64,000 nt of DNA from an uncultured Opitutia bacterium (GCA_903896015.1 CAITWF010000009.1:1-64000), one strand, 5' to 3'; shown: positions 8,973 to 19,417, numbered from the stretch's first letter. Notes: a model not told the origin generated them from the sequence alone. A program made the numbers and translations.

Positions 8973-9779
8973 ATGAAAAACCATCTCAACCTTCGCCTCG
9001 CAGCCCTTGCGCTTTGCGGAGCCCTCGTGGCTCCTGTTCTGTTCGCGTCCGCTCCTTCCGCCGCCAGCACCACTCCGACCAACAACCCGGCTCCGAGCAC
9101 TGCGGTCCGCGGCAAGTCCGAACTCGGCGCGACCGTGTATTCTCAGGACGGCCTCACCGTCGGCACGGTCTCCGACTACGTGCTGCAATTCGGCACGCTC
9201 CCGCAACTTCGCTATGTCATCGTCCGCACCGCCGCCGGGGTCGGTCACCGCGCCACCCAGCGTGCGGTCCCCGCCGACGCCATCACCGACACTAACCGCC
9301 GGCTCAACCTGAGCCTCAACGGGACGGACTTTGCGGCGCTCCCGGTCCTACCATCGAACCATCGCGCGTTTCTGGCCTCCGGCGAAAACCAGACACAACT
9401 CGCCAAGCTCGCCCGCACGCCCCTCGATCACGCCACGCTGGCCGGCGATTTCGTGATCTACAGCGAACTCTCCGATCTGTTCACGGTCGTGGCCAAGGAC
9501 GGCGGCGAACTCGGCACCTTCACCGATCTGTGGATCGACTTTAATGCCAACGAGGCGCCCTACCTAGAATACGATCCGATCAAGGGCGAGTTGGATTTCA
9601 CCGGCGAGACCCAATACGATGTCCCGACGGTTGCCCTCACGCGCGTGCAGACGGGCGAAATCCATTTTTCGCTCGCCGAAGCCGAATTGGAGAACCTGAA
9701 ATGGATCGATGATGCCGGAGCCTATGTCGCAGCCGCGGGCGATAAATTGGAAGCAATCCAAAACAAATCCGAACGTTAG
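8973..9779 (+). CDS. Exported PRC-barrel domain protein
   Basis: The 268-residue product starts at the ATG preceded by AGGGAA at good spacing. It has a signal peptide (about 1-30). The first PRC-barrel-like unit (about 45-110) contains LGATVYSQDGLTVGTVSDYVL followed by a strand and AVPADAI. A second, weaker unit (about 165-215) contains DGGELGTFTDLWIDF. PRC barrels of this type occur in envelope and stress proteins of many bacteria, usually without known biochemistry. The location next to a sigma factor gene hints at stress control, but no shared promoter can be shown. Confidence 0.82.
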   Translation: MKNHLNLRLAALALCGALVAPVLFASAPSAASTTPTNNPAPSTAVRGKSELGATVYSQDGLTVGTVSDYVLQFGTLPQLRYVIVRTAAGVGHRATQRAVPADAITDTNRRLNLSLNGTDFAALPVLPSNHRAFLASGENQTQLAKLARTPLDHATLAGDFVIYSELSDLFTVVAKDGGELGTFTDLWIDFNANEAPYLEYDPIKGELDFTGETQYDVPTVALTRVQTGEIHFSLAEAELENLKWIDDAGAYVAAAGDKLEAIQNKSER

Positions 9780-9814
9780 CCGCTCGCGCGGGTCTTCCCG
9801 GGATCGACTCCTTC

Positions 9815-12800
9815 ATGTCACAGCTCCACGCTCCCGCACTGCGCCCCTTGGTTCTGCTGGCGAGTCTCCTCGCCGCAGCCGGGGGGCGCGCTGCCCCCGC
9901 CCCGGCGCCGGGCGAAGCCCGCGCTGTTTTTGCCCAAAGCATCGCCCCCGTCGCACCGGCCGCTGCGGGGCAGTCGGCGCGCCCCTACATCTCGCGCACC
10001 GCGCTGCAGGCCGGCGAGACGGGGGCAATCATGCCGTTCGAGGTCGCGCTCAAAATGCGCAACTTCGACGAACTTGAGGCGCGCCTCGCGCACAGCGAAA
10101 TCATTTCTCCCGACGAAATGGCGGCGCGCTATCTTCCGCTCGCCGCTGATCACGACCGTGTCCTGCGCTGGCTCACCGCAGAAGGCATGGAGGTGACGCG
10201 CACCGACGTGAACCACTTGGCAATCTTTGCGCGAGCGAGCGTCGCCGACGTAGCCCGCGTTTTTCAAACAACCTTCGCGCGCGTCGCGGCCAGCGGCGTC
10301 GAGTTCACCTCCGCCATTTCCTCCCCGAGTGTGCCCGCGACGCTCGCGCCCGCCGTGCGTGGCATTCACGGACTGCAACCGCACCAGCGCCTGCGGCAGC
10401 GCCCGCACCCGCAGTTGCTGCCGCTCGCGGGCACGGGCAACTCGCTCCCTTATTATCCGGCGCAAATCAAGCAGGCCTACAACGCCGGCAGCCTCACGCA
10501 GACCGGCGCCGGCCAGACGATCGCCATCTACGCGCTCGGTTTTCCGAAGACGACCGACCTCACCACCTTTTGGACCACGACCGGTGTCGCGGCCTCGCTC
10601 ACCAATATCCAGCAGGTCAACGTCGCGGGAGGCCCGGCGACCAACACGAGCGCCGGCAGTCTCCAAGAGGCGACACTTGATGTGCAATGGGCCAGCGCGC
10701 TTGCCCCCGGCGCCACGATCCGAATCTACGCTGCGAGCGAAACTGATCCCGTCGGCGACGACGAACTCATCCAACAAATCCTCGCCGATCTGCCGACGCA
10801 GCCCACGTTGCACCAGCTTTCCATCTCCTTCGGCCTCGACGAAAACGCCGCGGACCGCGACTACATCGCGATCGAGGCGCAATACATGGCGAACCTCGTG
10901 AGCGCCGGCGTCACGGTCTTCGCCGCCTCGGGGGACAACGGCGCACTCGATAACGAAGTGGCCACCGTGCAAACGGGATTTCCCGCGAGCATGCCCGATG
11001 TCACCGCCGTCGGCGGCACGACGCTCACGCTCGACACCACCGGTAACGTCGCCACCGAAATCGCTTGGGGTAGCCTCGCCAACCCCGGCACGAGCGGCGC
11101 AAGCGGCGGCGGCGTGAGCGTGATATTCAACCGCCCGAGCTGGCAGAAAAACATTCCCGGCGCACCGCCCGGCACGATGCGGTTGGTGCCCGATGTCGCC
11201 TCCGTCGGCGACCCGGCCACCGGCGGCCTGCTCGTATACAGCGGCCGCAGTTCCACCATCGGTGGCACCAGCCTCGCGTCGCCCACGTGGGCCGCGTGGT
11301 GCGCGCTCATCAATCAGGCGCGCGCAAACGCCGGCAAGACACCGCTTGGTGCGCTCAATCCACGCATCTATCCGCTCGCGGGCACGGCTGCGTTTCGCGA
11401 CATCACAAGCGGCGGCAACTCCGTCTTCCAGGCCGGTCCTGGCTACGATCTTACGACGGGCATCGGCGTGCCCAACGTCGCCGCGCTGCTGCAAGCAACA
11501 ACCACGGATACATTTGCGCCGGTTGTCGAAGTCCAAAGCGGCAACCGTTTCACGACGACGGGCCAGGGCGCGACGTTCTACGCGATCGCCACGGCCAGCC
11601 CGACACCTACTTATCTCTGGCAGCGTCTTGCCGCGGGAACGTCAACGTGGACGCCGCTCACGACCGGCGCGAACTACGCCGGAACGAATTCCTATGCACT
11701 GTCCGTACTCGGCGCCACCGCCGCGATGAATGGCGATCAGTTTCAATGCATCGTCAGCAACGCCCTCGGCAGCACTACAATTTCTCCGGCAACCCTCACG
11801 GTCGCCACCAGCGGCGTCACCACCCTCGCGGGTTGGCCCGGCTGGTCGGGCTTCGCCGACGGCCAGGGTTCGGCGGGCCGTTTCAACTACACCGGCAGCG
11901 TGCGCGTCGGCCCCGACGGCACCATCTATGTCGCCGATGCGAGCAATCATACCATCCGGAAAATTACCGCGAGCGGTTTCGTCTCCACTTTCGCGGGCGC
12001 GCCCGGCGTCGCCGGTTCGATCGACGGTGCTGGCTCGATCGCGCGGTTCAACGGCCCCGCCGGCGTCGCGATCGATGGCGCGGGCAACGTGTTCGTCGCC
12101 GATTCGCAAAACTTCACCGTGAGAAAAATTACGCCGGCCGGCGTGGTCTCCACGTTTGCCGGCAGCGCCGGCGTCGAAGGGCACACCGACGGCACCGGCT
12201 CCGCCGCGTCCTTCTGGGATCCGGAAAATCTCACGATCGATGCGGCAGGCAACCTCTACATCGCCGATGGCGCGGGCAACTCCGTGCGCAAGATCACGCC
12301 GGCCGGTGTCGTCACCACGCTCGCGGGTGCCGCGCAGTCGGGCACGACCAACGGCACCGGCACGGCCGCTCGTTTCAACTTTCTCACGGGCATCGCGGTC
12401 GACTCGGCGGGCAATGTTTATGTCGGCGAATATAACAACAACGCCGTGCGCAAAATCACCGCGGCCGGCGTCGTCACCACGCTCGCCGGTTCGCCGGGCA
12501 CGCGCACTGCCAACGTCGGTTTTGTCGATGGCACCGGCACCAATGCGCGTTTCAATGCCCCGACCGGCCTCGCGGTCGATGCAAACGGCAACGTGTTCGT
12601 CGCCGATTCCAACAACAACGCGATCCGCGAAATCACGCCCGCGGGCGTCGTCACCACGGTCGCGGGTTTGCCGACTGCCCCGGAGAATATCGACGGGCCG
12701 CTCGGGGTCGCTCGCTTCTACGGTCCGGCCGACGTCGCGTTTGATGGCAACGGCGTGCTCTACGTCGCCGATGCACTGAACTGCACGATTCGACGGATCG

Positions 12801-13894
12801 TTTTCCCGACGGGCACCGCCCCTGCGATCACCGCGGCGCCGCTCTCCGAGACCGTCGTGCTGGGCAGCACCCTTGCACTCGGAGTGACCGCGAGCGGCAC
12901 GGGACCATTCACCTATCAGTGGAGTCAGAACGGCGTCGCACTCGCGGGCGCGACCGCGTCGACCTACACCGTCAGTGGGATTTCGGCGGCCACGACCGGC
13001 AACTACACGGTCACAATAACAAGTGCCAGCGGCACCGCCACGAGCGCGCCCGCCACCATCACCACTGCGGCCACGGGCGTGAGCCGGTTGACAAATCTAT
13101 CCGTACGCACCGTCGCCGGCACCGGTGCGCAGACACTCATCGTCGGTTTTGTCGTCAGCGGCACGCCCGGGAAAACGCTCCTCGTGCGCGGCATCGGTCC
13201 GGGCCTCGGCGCGTTCGGGATCACCGGCCTGCTCACCGATCCCGCCCTCTCGGTCCTCGGCCCAAATTCCTCGACGCTCGTCGCCGCGAGCAACGACAAC
13301 TGGAATATTGCCGATGCCTCCACGATGAGCGCCGTTGGCGCTTTTCCCCTCACGCAGGGCAGCTTGGACTCCGCCGTCGTAGCGACGCTCGCCGCTGGAA
13401 ACTATAGTGCAGTCGTCACCGGCAACGGTGGCAGCACCGGTCTCGCTCTCGCCGAAATTTACGACACGGCGCCCTCGGCCACGACGGGCGCGCGCCTCAT
13501 CAATCTCTCCACCCGCGCACAAGTCGGCACGGGCGGCGGCGTGCTCATCGCCGGCTTCACGATCACCGGCAACGTCGCCAAGACCGTGCTCATCCGCGGA
13601 GTCGGACCCGGTCTTGCCGCGGCACCATTCAACGTCACCGGCACGCTCGCCGATCCGCGGTTGGACGTCTTCAACGCCAGCAGCACGCTCGTGCAGAGCA
13701 ACGACGATTGGAGCGGCCTGCCCGCGCTCACGGCTGCCTTTGCGCAGGCGGGCGCATTCGCGCTGCCCAGCGCGACGAGCAAGGATGCCGCCGTGTTGAT
13801 CACATTGCCTCCCGGCAGCTACACCGCGCAGGTCAGCGGCGTCAACGCCACTACCGGCGTCGCACTGATCGAAATCTACGAAATCAGTCCGTGA
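9815..13894 (+). CDS. Secreted sedolisin (S53) protease with NHL propeller, Ig-like and tandem C-terminal domains
   Basis: The product has 1359 residues. After the signal peptide (1-27) comes a pro-kumamolisin activation domain (about 60-190). The S53 catalytic domain (about 205-560) has E285 and D289 (EATLDVQWA), oxyanion D374 (SGDNG) and nucleophile S486 (GGTSLASPTWA), plus a C-terminal calcium-site pattern (DIT.GGN...GPGYDLTTGIG). An Ig-like domain (about 570-668) is followed by six NHL repeats (about 670-995, each with GN.(F/Y)VAD and a closing VRKIT..GVV.T.AG), a second Ig-like domain (about 1000-1085) and two copies of the about 130-residue C-terminal domain. It should be a self-activating acid-type extracellular endopeptidase held at the surface by its C-terminal domains. 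Confidence 0.93.
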   Translation: MSQLHAPALRPLVLLASLLAAAGGRAAPAPAPGEARAVFAQSIAPVAPAAAGQSARPYISRTALQAGETGAIMPFEVALKMRNFDELEARLAHSEIISPDEMAARYLPLAADHDRVLRWLTAEGMEVTRTDVNHLAIFARASVADVARVFQTTFARVAASGVEFTSAISSPSVPATLAPAVRGIHGLQPHQRLRQRPHPQLLPLAGTGNSLPYYPAQIKQAYNAGSLTQTGAGQTIAIYALGFPKTTDLTTFWTTTGVAASLTNIQQVNVAGGPATNTSAGSLQEATLDVQWASALAPGATIRIYAASETDPVGDDELIQQILADLPTQPTLHQLSISFGLDENAADRDYIAIEAQYMANLVSAGVTVFAASGDNGALDNEVATVQTGFPASMPDVTAVGGTTLTLDTTGNVATEIAWGSLANPGTSGASGGGVSVIFNRPSWQKNIPGAPPGTMRLVPDVASVGDPATGGLLVYSGRSSTIGGTSLASPTWAAWCALINQARANAGKTPLGALNPRIYPLAGTAAFRDITSGGNSVFQAGPGYDLTTGIGVPNVAALLQATTTDTFAPVVEVQSGNRFTTTGQGATFYAIATASPTPTYLWQRLAAGTSTWTPLTTGANYAGTNSYALSVLGATAAMNGDQFQCIVSNALGSTTISPATLTVATSGVTTLAGWPGWSGFADGQGSAGRFNYTGSVRVGPDGTIYVADASNHTIRKITASGFVSTFAGAPGVAGSIDGAGSIARFNGPAGVAIDGAGNVFVADSQNFTVRKITPAGVVSTFAGSAGVEGHTDGTGSAASFWDPENLTIDAAGNLYIADGAGNSVRKITPAGVVTTLAGAAQSGTTNGTGTAARFNFLTGIAVDSAGNVYVGEYNNNAVRKITAAGVVTTLAGSPGTRTANVGFVDGTGTNARFNAPTGLAVDANGNVFVADSNNNAIREITPAGVVTTVAGLPTAPENIDGPLGVARFYGPADVAFDGNGVLYVADALNCTIRRIVFPTGTAPAITAAPLSETVVLGSTLALGVTASGTGPFTYQWSQNGVALAGATASTYTVSGISAATTGNYTVTITSASGTATSAPATITTAATGVSRLTNLSVRTVAGTGAQTLIVGFVVSGTPGKTLLVRGIGPGLGAFGITGLLTDPALSVLGPNSSTLVAASNDNWNIADASTMSAVGAFPLTQGSLDSAVVATLAAGNYSAVVTGNGGSTGLALAEIYDTAPSATTGARLINLSTRAQVGTGGGVLIAGFTITGNVAKTVLIRGVGPGLAAAPFNVTGTLADPRLDVFNASSTLVQSNDDWSGLPALTAAFAQAGAFALPSATSKDAAVLITLPPGSYTAQVSGVNATTGVALIEIYEISP

Positions 13895-14141
13895 GCTGAG
13901 TCGATTTGGAGGAATATCGCCAACGCTCCCGTGCGCTTCCGTTGGCCGCGGTGGAGTGCGTTGCCCTCGGCGCGTTGCGCACCCCGCTCCGCGATTACTG
14001 GTCAGCGAATGACCAATCCCTGACAACACACCGACCGAAGGGCTTGCCTATTCGGCCCATCATGAAATCGCTAGCTGCTTGGGAGCAGTCTCTTGCGCGA
14101 TTTCTATCCGCTGGCACATCTCAGGCAATGGAGAACGCAAG

Positions 14142-14602
14142 ATGCACGCTCTCCTTTTAACTCTGCTTCCGCGGTGGCCCGCGAGGCTCGCTTCCTCCGC
14201 CACCACCCCGGGAACCCAGAAGACGCCAAGCGTGCTCTTGGTGGATGATGATTCCGCCGTCCGCGAGAGCCTCCGCCGGATGCTCAGCACCGAGGACCTG
14301 ATGGTCACGACCGCAGCGGGCGGCGCCGAAGCCATGCGCGCGATCGAACTCCATGAGCCCGATCTTCTCATCACCGATCTTTGCATGGCGTCGACCGACG
14401 GATGGGATCTCATCGTGCGCGAAAATCGCCTGCGGCCCGCGATCCCGATTTTCGTGATCACGGCGTTGCCGGCCCGTGAGACGGGCGGCGCCGATCAGCT
14501 CGCCAAGCAATTTTCCAAAAACCGTTGAACCTCGAGGCGCTGTTGTCGGCCGTCCGCCGCCAGCTCCACGGACCGGATTCGGCGCCGAAAACCGCCAGTT
14601 AA
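14142..14602 (+). pseudogene. Frameshifted lone response regulator
   Basis: The frame from the ATG at 14142 encodes a receiver like the one at 6616-7062, with VDDDSAVR and phosphoacceptor D79 in LLITDLCMA. It stops at 14526-14528, just after FSKNR. In the -1 frame the reading continues as PLNLEALLSAVRRQL... to TAA at 14600, matching the paralog's KPLDLDALVAAIHRQL. The break falls in the AAAAA run at 14517-14521, directly at the conserved lysine. The causes could be a real mutation, a sequencing indel or, less likely, programmed slippage. The truncated protein would lack the last receiver helix. Confidence 0.8.
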
Positions 14603-14615
14603 AAATCAAGTCTCA

Positions 14616-15131
14616 ATGAAATCGTCCTCCGTCCGCGCCCTCTCCATCTTTCTGCACGCGAGCCTCGCGCTCGCCCTCGGCTCGTTTCTCCCACTGTCCG
14701 CCGCCACTCCAGATGAAACCAATCCGCTCTTTGCGCCCCGCACCGCCCCGAACACCGTTCAGCTCGTCGTCGCTGCGCCGGCCAGCCTCAACCTCGTCGG
14801 CGCCGAAAACATCACGGGCACCCTCACGCAGCTGATCAAATCCGTGTTTCAGGACAGCGGATTCAGCGGCCATCTGACCGCGCTGGTCGGCCACGAAGCC
14901 GCCCAGGCCGATCTGCCCATGCTGGAGATCTATCTGCTCGACTGGCGCATCACCGCCGCCGGCGTAGAAGAAAACCTCGGACTCTTCGATGGGACGTCGC
15001 TGCCGATGCTCGGTCTGCGCAATGCCTTGAACCGCGCCGAAGCCTTCGACCAAGCCGCCATCGCCTCGATCGACAACCTCTACGGCGATCTTCGGTCCAA
15101 GAACTTGCTCGCCGCCACTCTCGTCGATTGA
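14616..15131 (+). CDS. Exported protein of unknown function
   Basis: The 171-residue product has a signal peptide (about 1-29, ending LSAA). The mature part is mixed alpha/beta, with a strand VQLVVAAPA near its start and an acidic YLLDWRITAAG segment around residues 106-118. It follows the frameshifted receiver by 13 bp and precedes the repeat lipoprotein by 25 bp, so the three are probably one transcript. I do not recognise a family. Confidence 0.7.
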   Translation: MKSSSVRALSIFLHASLALALGSFLPLSAATPDETNPLFAPRTAPNTVQLVVAAPASLNLVGAENITGTLTQLIKSVFQDSGFSGHLTALVGHEAAQADLPMLEIYLLDWRITAAGVEENLGLFDGTSLPMLGLRNALNRAEAFDQAAIASIDNLYGDLRSKNLLAATLVD

Positions 15132-15156
15132 CGCGAACCTAAAAAACCATCCAACC

Positions 15157-15753
15157 ATGAAAACAGACCTGTTCGCTCCCTTCGGCATTCCGCTCAGCGG
15201 AATCCTTCTCGCCCTCTTCGCGCTTACCGCCGGTTGCACGGCCGCCCCGACCAAGGCCACGCCGCCGCTTGTCGCCACGCCCGTTAAGACCGACAGCGCG
15301 ACGTTGCAGGCCAACCTCCTCCAACTCGACGCCTTCCTCGATCAAAATACCAACACCACGCTCGAAGCCGATCTTCGGCAGGACATCCGCCTCGCGGAGG
15401 ACGCCGAGTTTTTGAAAAAATATCCCACCTGGAAGCAGCTCCGCGATGAGCGCCCCGCGCTCGTCCTCGCGCTCCGTTCAGAGGATCACTTCCTCCTGCA
15501 TCGCGCGCTCGCGCGAATGACCGGCAACCTCCCGCTCGAGGCCCGCCATCTCCAACGCCTCGACAGTTTCCTTGAGTCCCATCCCACGATCCAAGCCGGA
15601 CTCGAAGCCGATCCGAGCCGCCTCATCGACGGAGATTTCTTGGTGAAGAATCCGCCGCTCGCCGCGTTCTTCTACAGGCACCCAGACCTTTACACGGTAT
15701 TTTTTGATAACGCGGCAAAACAATCCGCGCTCCCGAAACCTGCCGCGGACTAA
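15157..15753 (+). CDS. Lipoprotein with FL..HP/NP repeats
   Basis: The 198-residue product has a lipoprotein signal with lipobox LTAGC at about residues 24-28. The mature body shows the same repeat pattern as the protein at 6030-6614: LDAFLDQN...LEADL, then FLKKYP, FLESHPTIQAGLEADPSRL and FLVKNPPLAAFF. The two are clear paralogs, each linked to a lone receiver gene. Function is unknown. The repeat register suggests short paired helices. An outer-membrane or periplasmic location is expected from the lipobox. Confidence 0.75.
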   Translation: MKTDLFAPFGIPLSGILLALFALTAGCTAAPTKATPPLVATPVKTDSATLQANLLQLDAFLDQNTNTTLEADLRQDIRLAEDAEFLKKYPTWKQLRDERPALVLALRSEDHFLLHRALARMTGNLPLEARHLQRLDSFLESHPTIQAGLEADPSRLIDGDFLVKNPPLAAFFYRHPDLYTVFFDNAAKQSALPKPAAD

Positions 15754-15879
15754 ATCGACTCCTTTTGCCCAGCGCGCTCGCACGACTAAGCGGGAGGCTG
15801 GGGCCAGCGTTCAGGCAATCGCTTATTCAGCAGGCTCAGAACATCGAAAAACGCGGGCGCAGTCGCTCTTGCCTCCTGT

Positions 15880-17811
15880 TTAGCTGTTCTCCCCGCGCCG
15901 GCCGCGCTCTAGTTTCGCGATGATCGCTTCAGTGTCGTAAACGCAGCCGCCCCAAGTGCCGCCGCTCGCGTTTTGCAACGCCGCCCACAGCCGCGTGTCG
16001 GCCGGCACACGCGGATCGGGGCGAAGATTCGGATGCGGTGGACGTGCCGCGAACTCCGCGGGCAAAATCGAAATCACGTCCACGGAGCCTTCGAGTATTT
16101 GCGTATCGACCACCAGTCGAATCACGTCGCCGTCCCGCACGCGAGCGATCGGTCCGCCCGCCCACGCTTCGGGACTCACGTGGCCGACACACGCGCCCGT
16201 TGAAACGCCGGAGAATCGCCCGTCCGTGATGAGAGCGATGCGCTGGCCGCCCTTCACGTATTTCAGCGCCGAAGTGATTTGATACGTCTCGGGCATTCCG
16301 CTGCCCGGTCCGATCCCGATCAGCACCATGACATCGCCGGGCTTCACGCTGCCCGCCTTCACCGCGGCGATTGCGTGCGCCTCGCTCGCAAACACACGCG
16401 CCGGTCCTTCGTGGCGAAACACCCCGTCGGCGTCGACCAACTCCGGCGCGATCGCCGTGCTTTTCACGAGCGCCCCCTCGGGCGCAAGATTGCCGCGGAG
16501 AAACGTGATCGTGCTCGTGAGGCCGCGTTCACGCGCTCGCACCGGTGACATGATTACGTTGTCCGGATCGATGCCGTCGAGGGCGTGAAGTTTTTGGCGC
16601 AGTCGACGGCGGCGCTCCGATTTCTCCCACCACATCAGATTCTCACCGATCGTGCCGCCGGTCACCGTGCGCGCGTCGAGGTGCAGCAAATTCGCATCGC
16701 GCAACCGCAGCATCACCTCGGGCACACCGCCGGCGAGAAACACCTGCACCGTCGCATAGTGCTTCGGTCCGTTCGGCAAAACGTCAACCAGTCGCGGCAC
16801 CTCGCGATTTATCCGCGCCCAGTCGTCGACCGTCGGTCGACGCAGTCCCGCCGCGTGAGCAATGGCCGGCACGTGCAGCACGAGATTGGTCGAGCCGCCG
16901 AACGCCGCGTGCACAACCATGGCGTTGTGGAGTGCATCCTCCGTGAGAATGTCACGTGTCGTGACGCTTTGCGCTTCAAGCGCCATCAGCGCATGCGCAG
17001 AGCGGCGGGCGAGATCGCGCCAGATTTCCGCGCCCGATGGAGAGAGCGCACCGTGCGTGAGCGCGAGCCCCAGCGCCTCGGCGACGACCTGGCTCGTCGC
17101 GGCGGTGCCCATGAACTGGCAGCCACCGCCCGGCGAGCCGCAAGCGCGGCAGCCCATGTCAGCGGCGTGTTCGAGCGAAATTTCATCGCGCGCGAAACGC
17201 GTCGCGAGCGTCTGCACTTTCCCTGTGTCCTCCGCGCCTTCGGCCAGCAACGTGACGCCGCCCGGCACGAGCACGGTCGGAAGGTCCAGCGTGCCCGCGA
17301 GCGCCATGAGCATCGCGGGCAGACCCTTGTCGCATGTGGCCACGCCGAGCACGCCACGCCGCGTCGGCAGCGATCGGATGAGCCGGCGCAGCACAATCGC
17401 GGCGTCGTTGCGATAAGCGAGCGAGTCGAGCATACCGGCGGTGCCGTTGGTGCGCCCGTCGCATGGATCGCTGACGTAGCCGGCGAAAGGAATCGCGCGC
17501 GCCGCGGAAAAAACTTTCGCCGCCTCCTCCATCAGCAGCCCGACTTCCCAGTGACCCGTGTGATAACCGAGTGCGATCGGCGTGCCATCGGGCGCGCGGA
17601 TGCCGCCTTGCGTACTGAGAATCAGAAATTGCTTTCCAAGCAACGCGGCCGGCGACCACCCCATGCCGGCATTTTGTGTCCAGCCGAACAAATCGCCGCT
17701 GCTCATCTGCCGAAGCTGGCTCGGCTCGAGCGGCAAGCTGCCGGCTGGCCCGACCGCCGTCGTGCGCAGATCATAGATCGCGTCGTTCGCGGAATCGAAA
17801 ACTAAATCCAT
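15880..17811 (-). CDS. yjhG: D-xylonate dehydratase, YjhG/YagF type (IlvD/Edd family)
   Basis: The product has 643 residues from the ATG at 17811, which lies one base after the previous stop codon, so translation is probably coupled. It matches the long YjhG/YagF subfamily throughout: [62 protein letters not shown] and a GTWGGCVYD end. The conserved cysteines supply the Fe-S cluster. It should convert D-xylonate to 2-keto-3-deoxyxylonate. It is the last gene of a three-gene operon with a KDX dehydratase-type protein and a semialdehyde dehydrogenase, which supports the xylonate assignment over other sugar acids. Confidence 0.92.
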   Translation of the reverse strand: MDLVFDSANDAIYDLRTTAVGPAGSLPLEPSQLRQMSSGDLFGWTQNAGMGWSPAALLGKQFLILSTQGGIRAPDGTPIALGYHTGHWEVGLLMEEAAKVFSAARAIPFAGYVSDPCDGRTNGTAGMLDSLAYRNDAAIVLRRLIRSLPTRRGVLGVATCDKGLPAMLMALAGTLDLPTVLVPGGVTLLAEGAEDTGKVQTLATRFARDEISLEHAADMGCRACGSPGGGCQFMGTAATSQVVAEALGLALTHGALSPSGAEIWRDLARRSAHALMALEAQSVTTRDILTEDALHNAMVVHAAFGGSTNLVLHVPAIAHAAGLRRPTVDDWARINREVPRLVDVLPNGPKHYATVQVFLAGGVPEVMLRLRDANLLHLDARTVTGGTIGENLMWWEKSERRRRLRQKLHALDGIDPDNVIMSPVRARERGLTSTITFLRGNLAPEGALVKSTAIAPELVDADGVFRHEGPARVFASEAHAIAAVKAGSVKPGDVMVLIGIGPGSGMPETYQITSALKYVKGGQRIALITDGRFSGVSTGACVGHVSPEAWAGGPIARVRDGDVIRLVVDTQILEGSVDVISILPAEFAARPPHPNLRPDPRVPADTRLWAALQNASGGTWGGCVYDTEAIIAKLERGRRGENS

Positions 17812-17812
17812 T

Positions 17813-19414
17813 TTACTTTGATTCAAGCGGCTGGCGTGTGGGCTGGCCATCGACGAGGCGCAGCAGCCCGAGCGGATTGGCGCTCTTCAGCGCATCCGGC
17901 AAGAGCCCGTCGGGCAGGCTCTGATAACAAACAGGGCGAGCGAAACGCAGCATCGCAGCGGTGCCCACCGACGTGTAGCGCACGTCGGTCGTCGCCGGAT
18001 AAGGTCCACCGTGATTCATCGCGGGCGAAACTTCCACGCCCGTCGGAAACCCATTCAGCAACACGCGACCGGCCTTCTGCTCGAGCGTCCCGATCAGCCG
18101 GCGCGCGGAGGCGAGATCGTCCTCGTTTCCGTGTAGCGTCGCGGTCAACTGGCCGTCCAGCGTGCGGGCGCAGGCAGAAAATTCTTCGAGCGTATCGGCG
18201 ACGATCACGAGCGTGAACGGCCCAAACGCCTCAGTGGCGAGCGCGGGATTCGCTAGGAAATTCTTCACGGTCGTCGTCGCCACGCTCGGCTGGCCTTCGG
18301 TACGCGCTGTGTCGGCGGCGTTCGTGCCCGCGGCTAGTGGCTGGACGCCGGCGACGCCAGTTATCTGCGCGCGGTTTTCCTGAAACGTATCGCGGATGCC
18401 CCTCGTGAGCATCGTCGCGTTGGGCGCCGCGCGGACGAGTTCGGAAAGCTTGGTGATGAACGCATCCGTGTCCACGCCTCGCACGGCGAAGACGAGCCCC
18501 GGCTTCGTGCAGAACTGGCCGGCGCCGAGGGTAAACGAGGCCAGCAATCCCTGTGCGATCGCCGCACCACGCTCACGCAGCGCTCCGGGAAAAATAAACA
18601 CAGGATTGATGCTGCTCATTTCCGCGAAGACCGGGATTGGATGCGGTCGCGCCACCGCAGCGTCGAACAGCGCGCGCCCGGCTGTGTGCGAGCCCGTGAA
18701 TCCGACGGCCGTCGTCGCGGGGTGCTTCACCATGGCGATGCCAACCGTCGCGCCGCCGCCGTGGATCATCGAGAACACTCCGGCCGGCAATCCGCACGCC
18801 GCGGCCGCTCGGACGATTGCGCCAGCGACGAGTTCGGACGTGCCGGGATGAGCGCGGTGCGCTTTGACAACGACCGTGCATCCCGCCGCGAAAGCCGAGG
18901 CGGTGTCGCCACCCGCTACCGAAAACGCCAAGGGAAAATTGCTCGACCCAAACACCACCACCGGTCCAAGCGGAATCAACATCCGCCGCAAATCTGGCCG
19001 CGACAGCGGCTGCCGATCGGGCAGCGCGGGGTCGATCCGCGCGTCGATCCACGATCCCTCGCGGGCGACTTGGGCAAACAGTCGGAGTTGGCCGCACGTG
19101 CGGGCGCGTTCGCCCGTGAGGCGCGCGATTGGCAGTCCGGTCTCGGCGTTTGCGCGTTGGAGGAGTGCGTCGCCCAGCTTCTCGATTTCCTCAGCGATCA
19201 CCTCAAGGAGTTTCGCGCGTTCGGCGCCCGAACGCGTGCGGTATTCGCCGAACGCCGTGGCCGACGCTTCAAGCGCCCGCGCGACTTCGGCTTCGGACGC
19301 TTCGTGAAATTCCGGGGCGAGTTGCTCGCTCGTCGCGGGATTCTCCGCGCGAAAGGCTTTGCCGCCAAGTGCGCCGAGCGAGCCGGCGATGAAACTTTTC
19401 CCGTGGAGTGTCAT
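17813..19414 (-). CDS. 2-oxoglutarate semialdehyde (2,5-dioxopentanoate) dehydrogenase
   Basis: The 533-residue product is an aldehyde dehydrogenase of the alpha-ketoglutaric semialdehyde type. Catalytic residues are N159 (SSNFP), E265 (FAEMSSINP) and C302 ([10 protein letters not shown]). The MSSINP and [12 protein letters not shown] segments are characteristic of this subfamily. It oxidises 2,5-dioxopentanoate to 2-oxoglutarate with NAD(P)+, the final step of the Weimberg route. It lies 3 bp after the upstream fumarylacetoacetase-family gene and 1 bp before the dehydratase gene. Confidence 0.93.
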   Translation of the reverse strand: MTLHGKSFIAGSLGALGGKAFRAENPATSEQLAPEFHEASEAEVARALEASATAFGEYRTRSGAERAKLLEVIAEEIEKLGDALLQRANAETGLPIARLTGERARTCGQLRLFAQVAREGSWIDARIDPALPDRQPLSRPDLRRMLIPLGPVVVFGSSNFPLAFSVAGGDTASAFAAGCTVVVKAHRAHPGTSELVAGAIVRAAAACGLPAGVFSMIHGGGATVGIAMVKHPATTAVGFTGSHTAGRALFDAAVARPHPIPVFAEMSSINPVFIFPGALRERGAAIAQGLLASFTLGAGQFCTKPGLVFAVRGVDTDAFITKLSELVRAAPNATMLTRGIRDTFQENRAQITGVAGVQPLAAGTNAADTARTEGQPSVATTTVKNFLANPALATEAFGPFTLVIVADTLEEFSACARTLDGQLTATLHGNEDDLASARRLIGTLEQKAGRVLLNGFPTGVEVSPAMNHGGPYPATTDVRYTSVGTAAMLRFARPVCYQSLPDGLLPDALKSANPLGLLRLVDGQPTRQPLESK

Positions 19415-19417
19415 GAG

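Noticed and set aside
9818-11536. 572-codon open frame antisense to the S53 protease
   Set aside because: It is a high-GC shadow of the sense gene: Arg/Gly/Ala-rich, no motif, no signal, fully overlapped by a frame with intact catalytic residues.
13999-14015. Short hairpin TGGTCA-GCGAA-TGACCA as a terminator
   Set aside because: Only 6 bp of stem and no T run; too weak to call.
13906-14160. 84-codon frame after the S53 protease
   Set aside because: No motif or ribosome site, and it overlaps the start of the receiver gene in another frame.
14511-14528. Programmed -1 frameshifting at the AAAAA run
   Set aside because: The heptamer is C AAA AAC rather than a classical slippery site and no clear downstream pseudoknot is visible, so mutation or sequencing error is preferred.
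16585-17805. 406-codon plus-strand frame opposite the xylonate dehydratase
   Set aside because: Arg/His-rich shadow frame; the sense gene matches YjhG along its full length.
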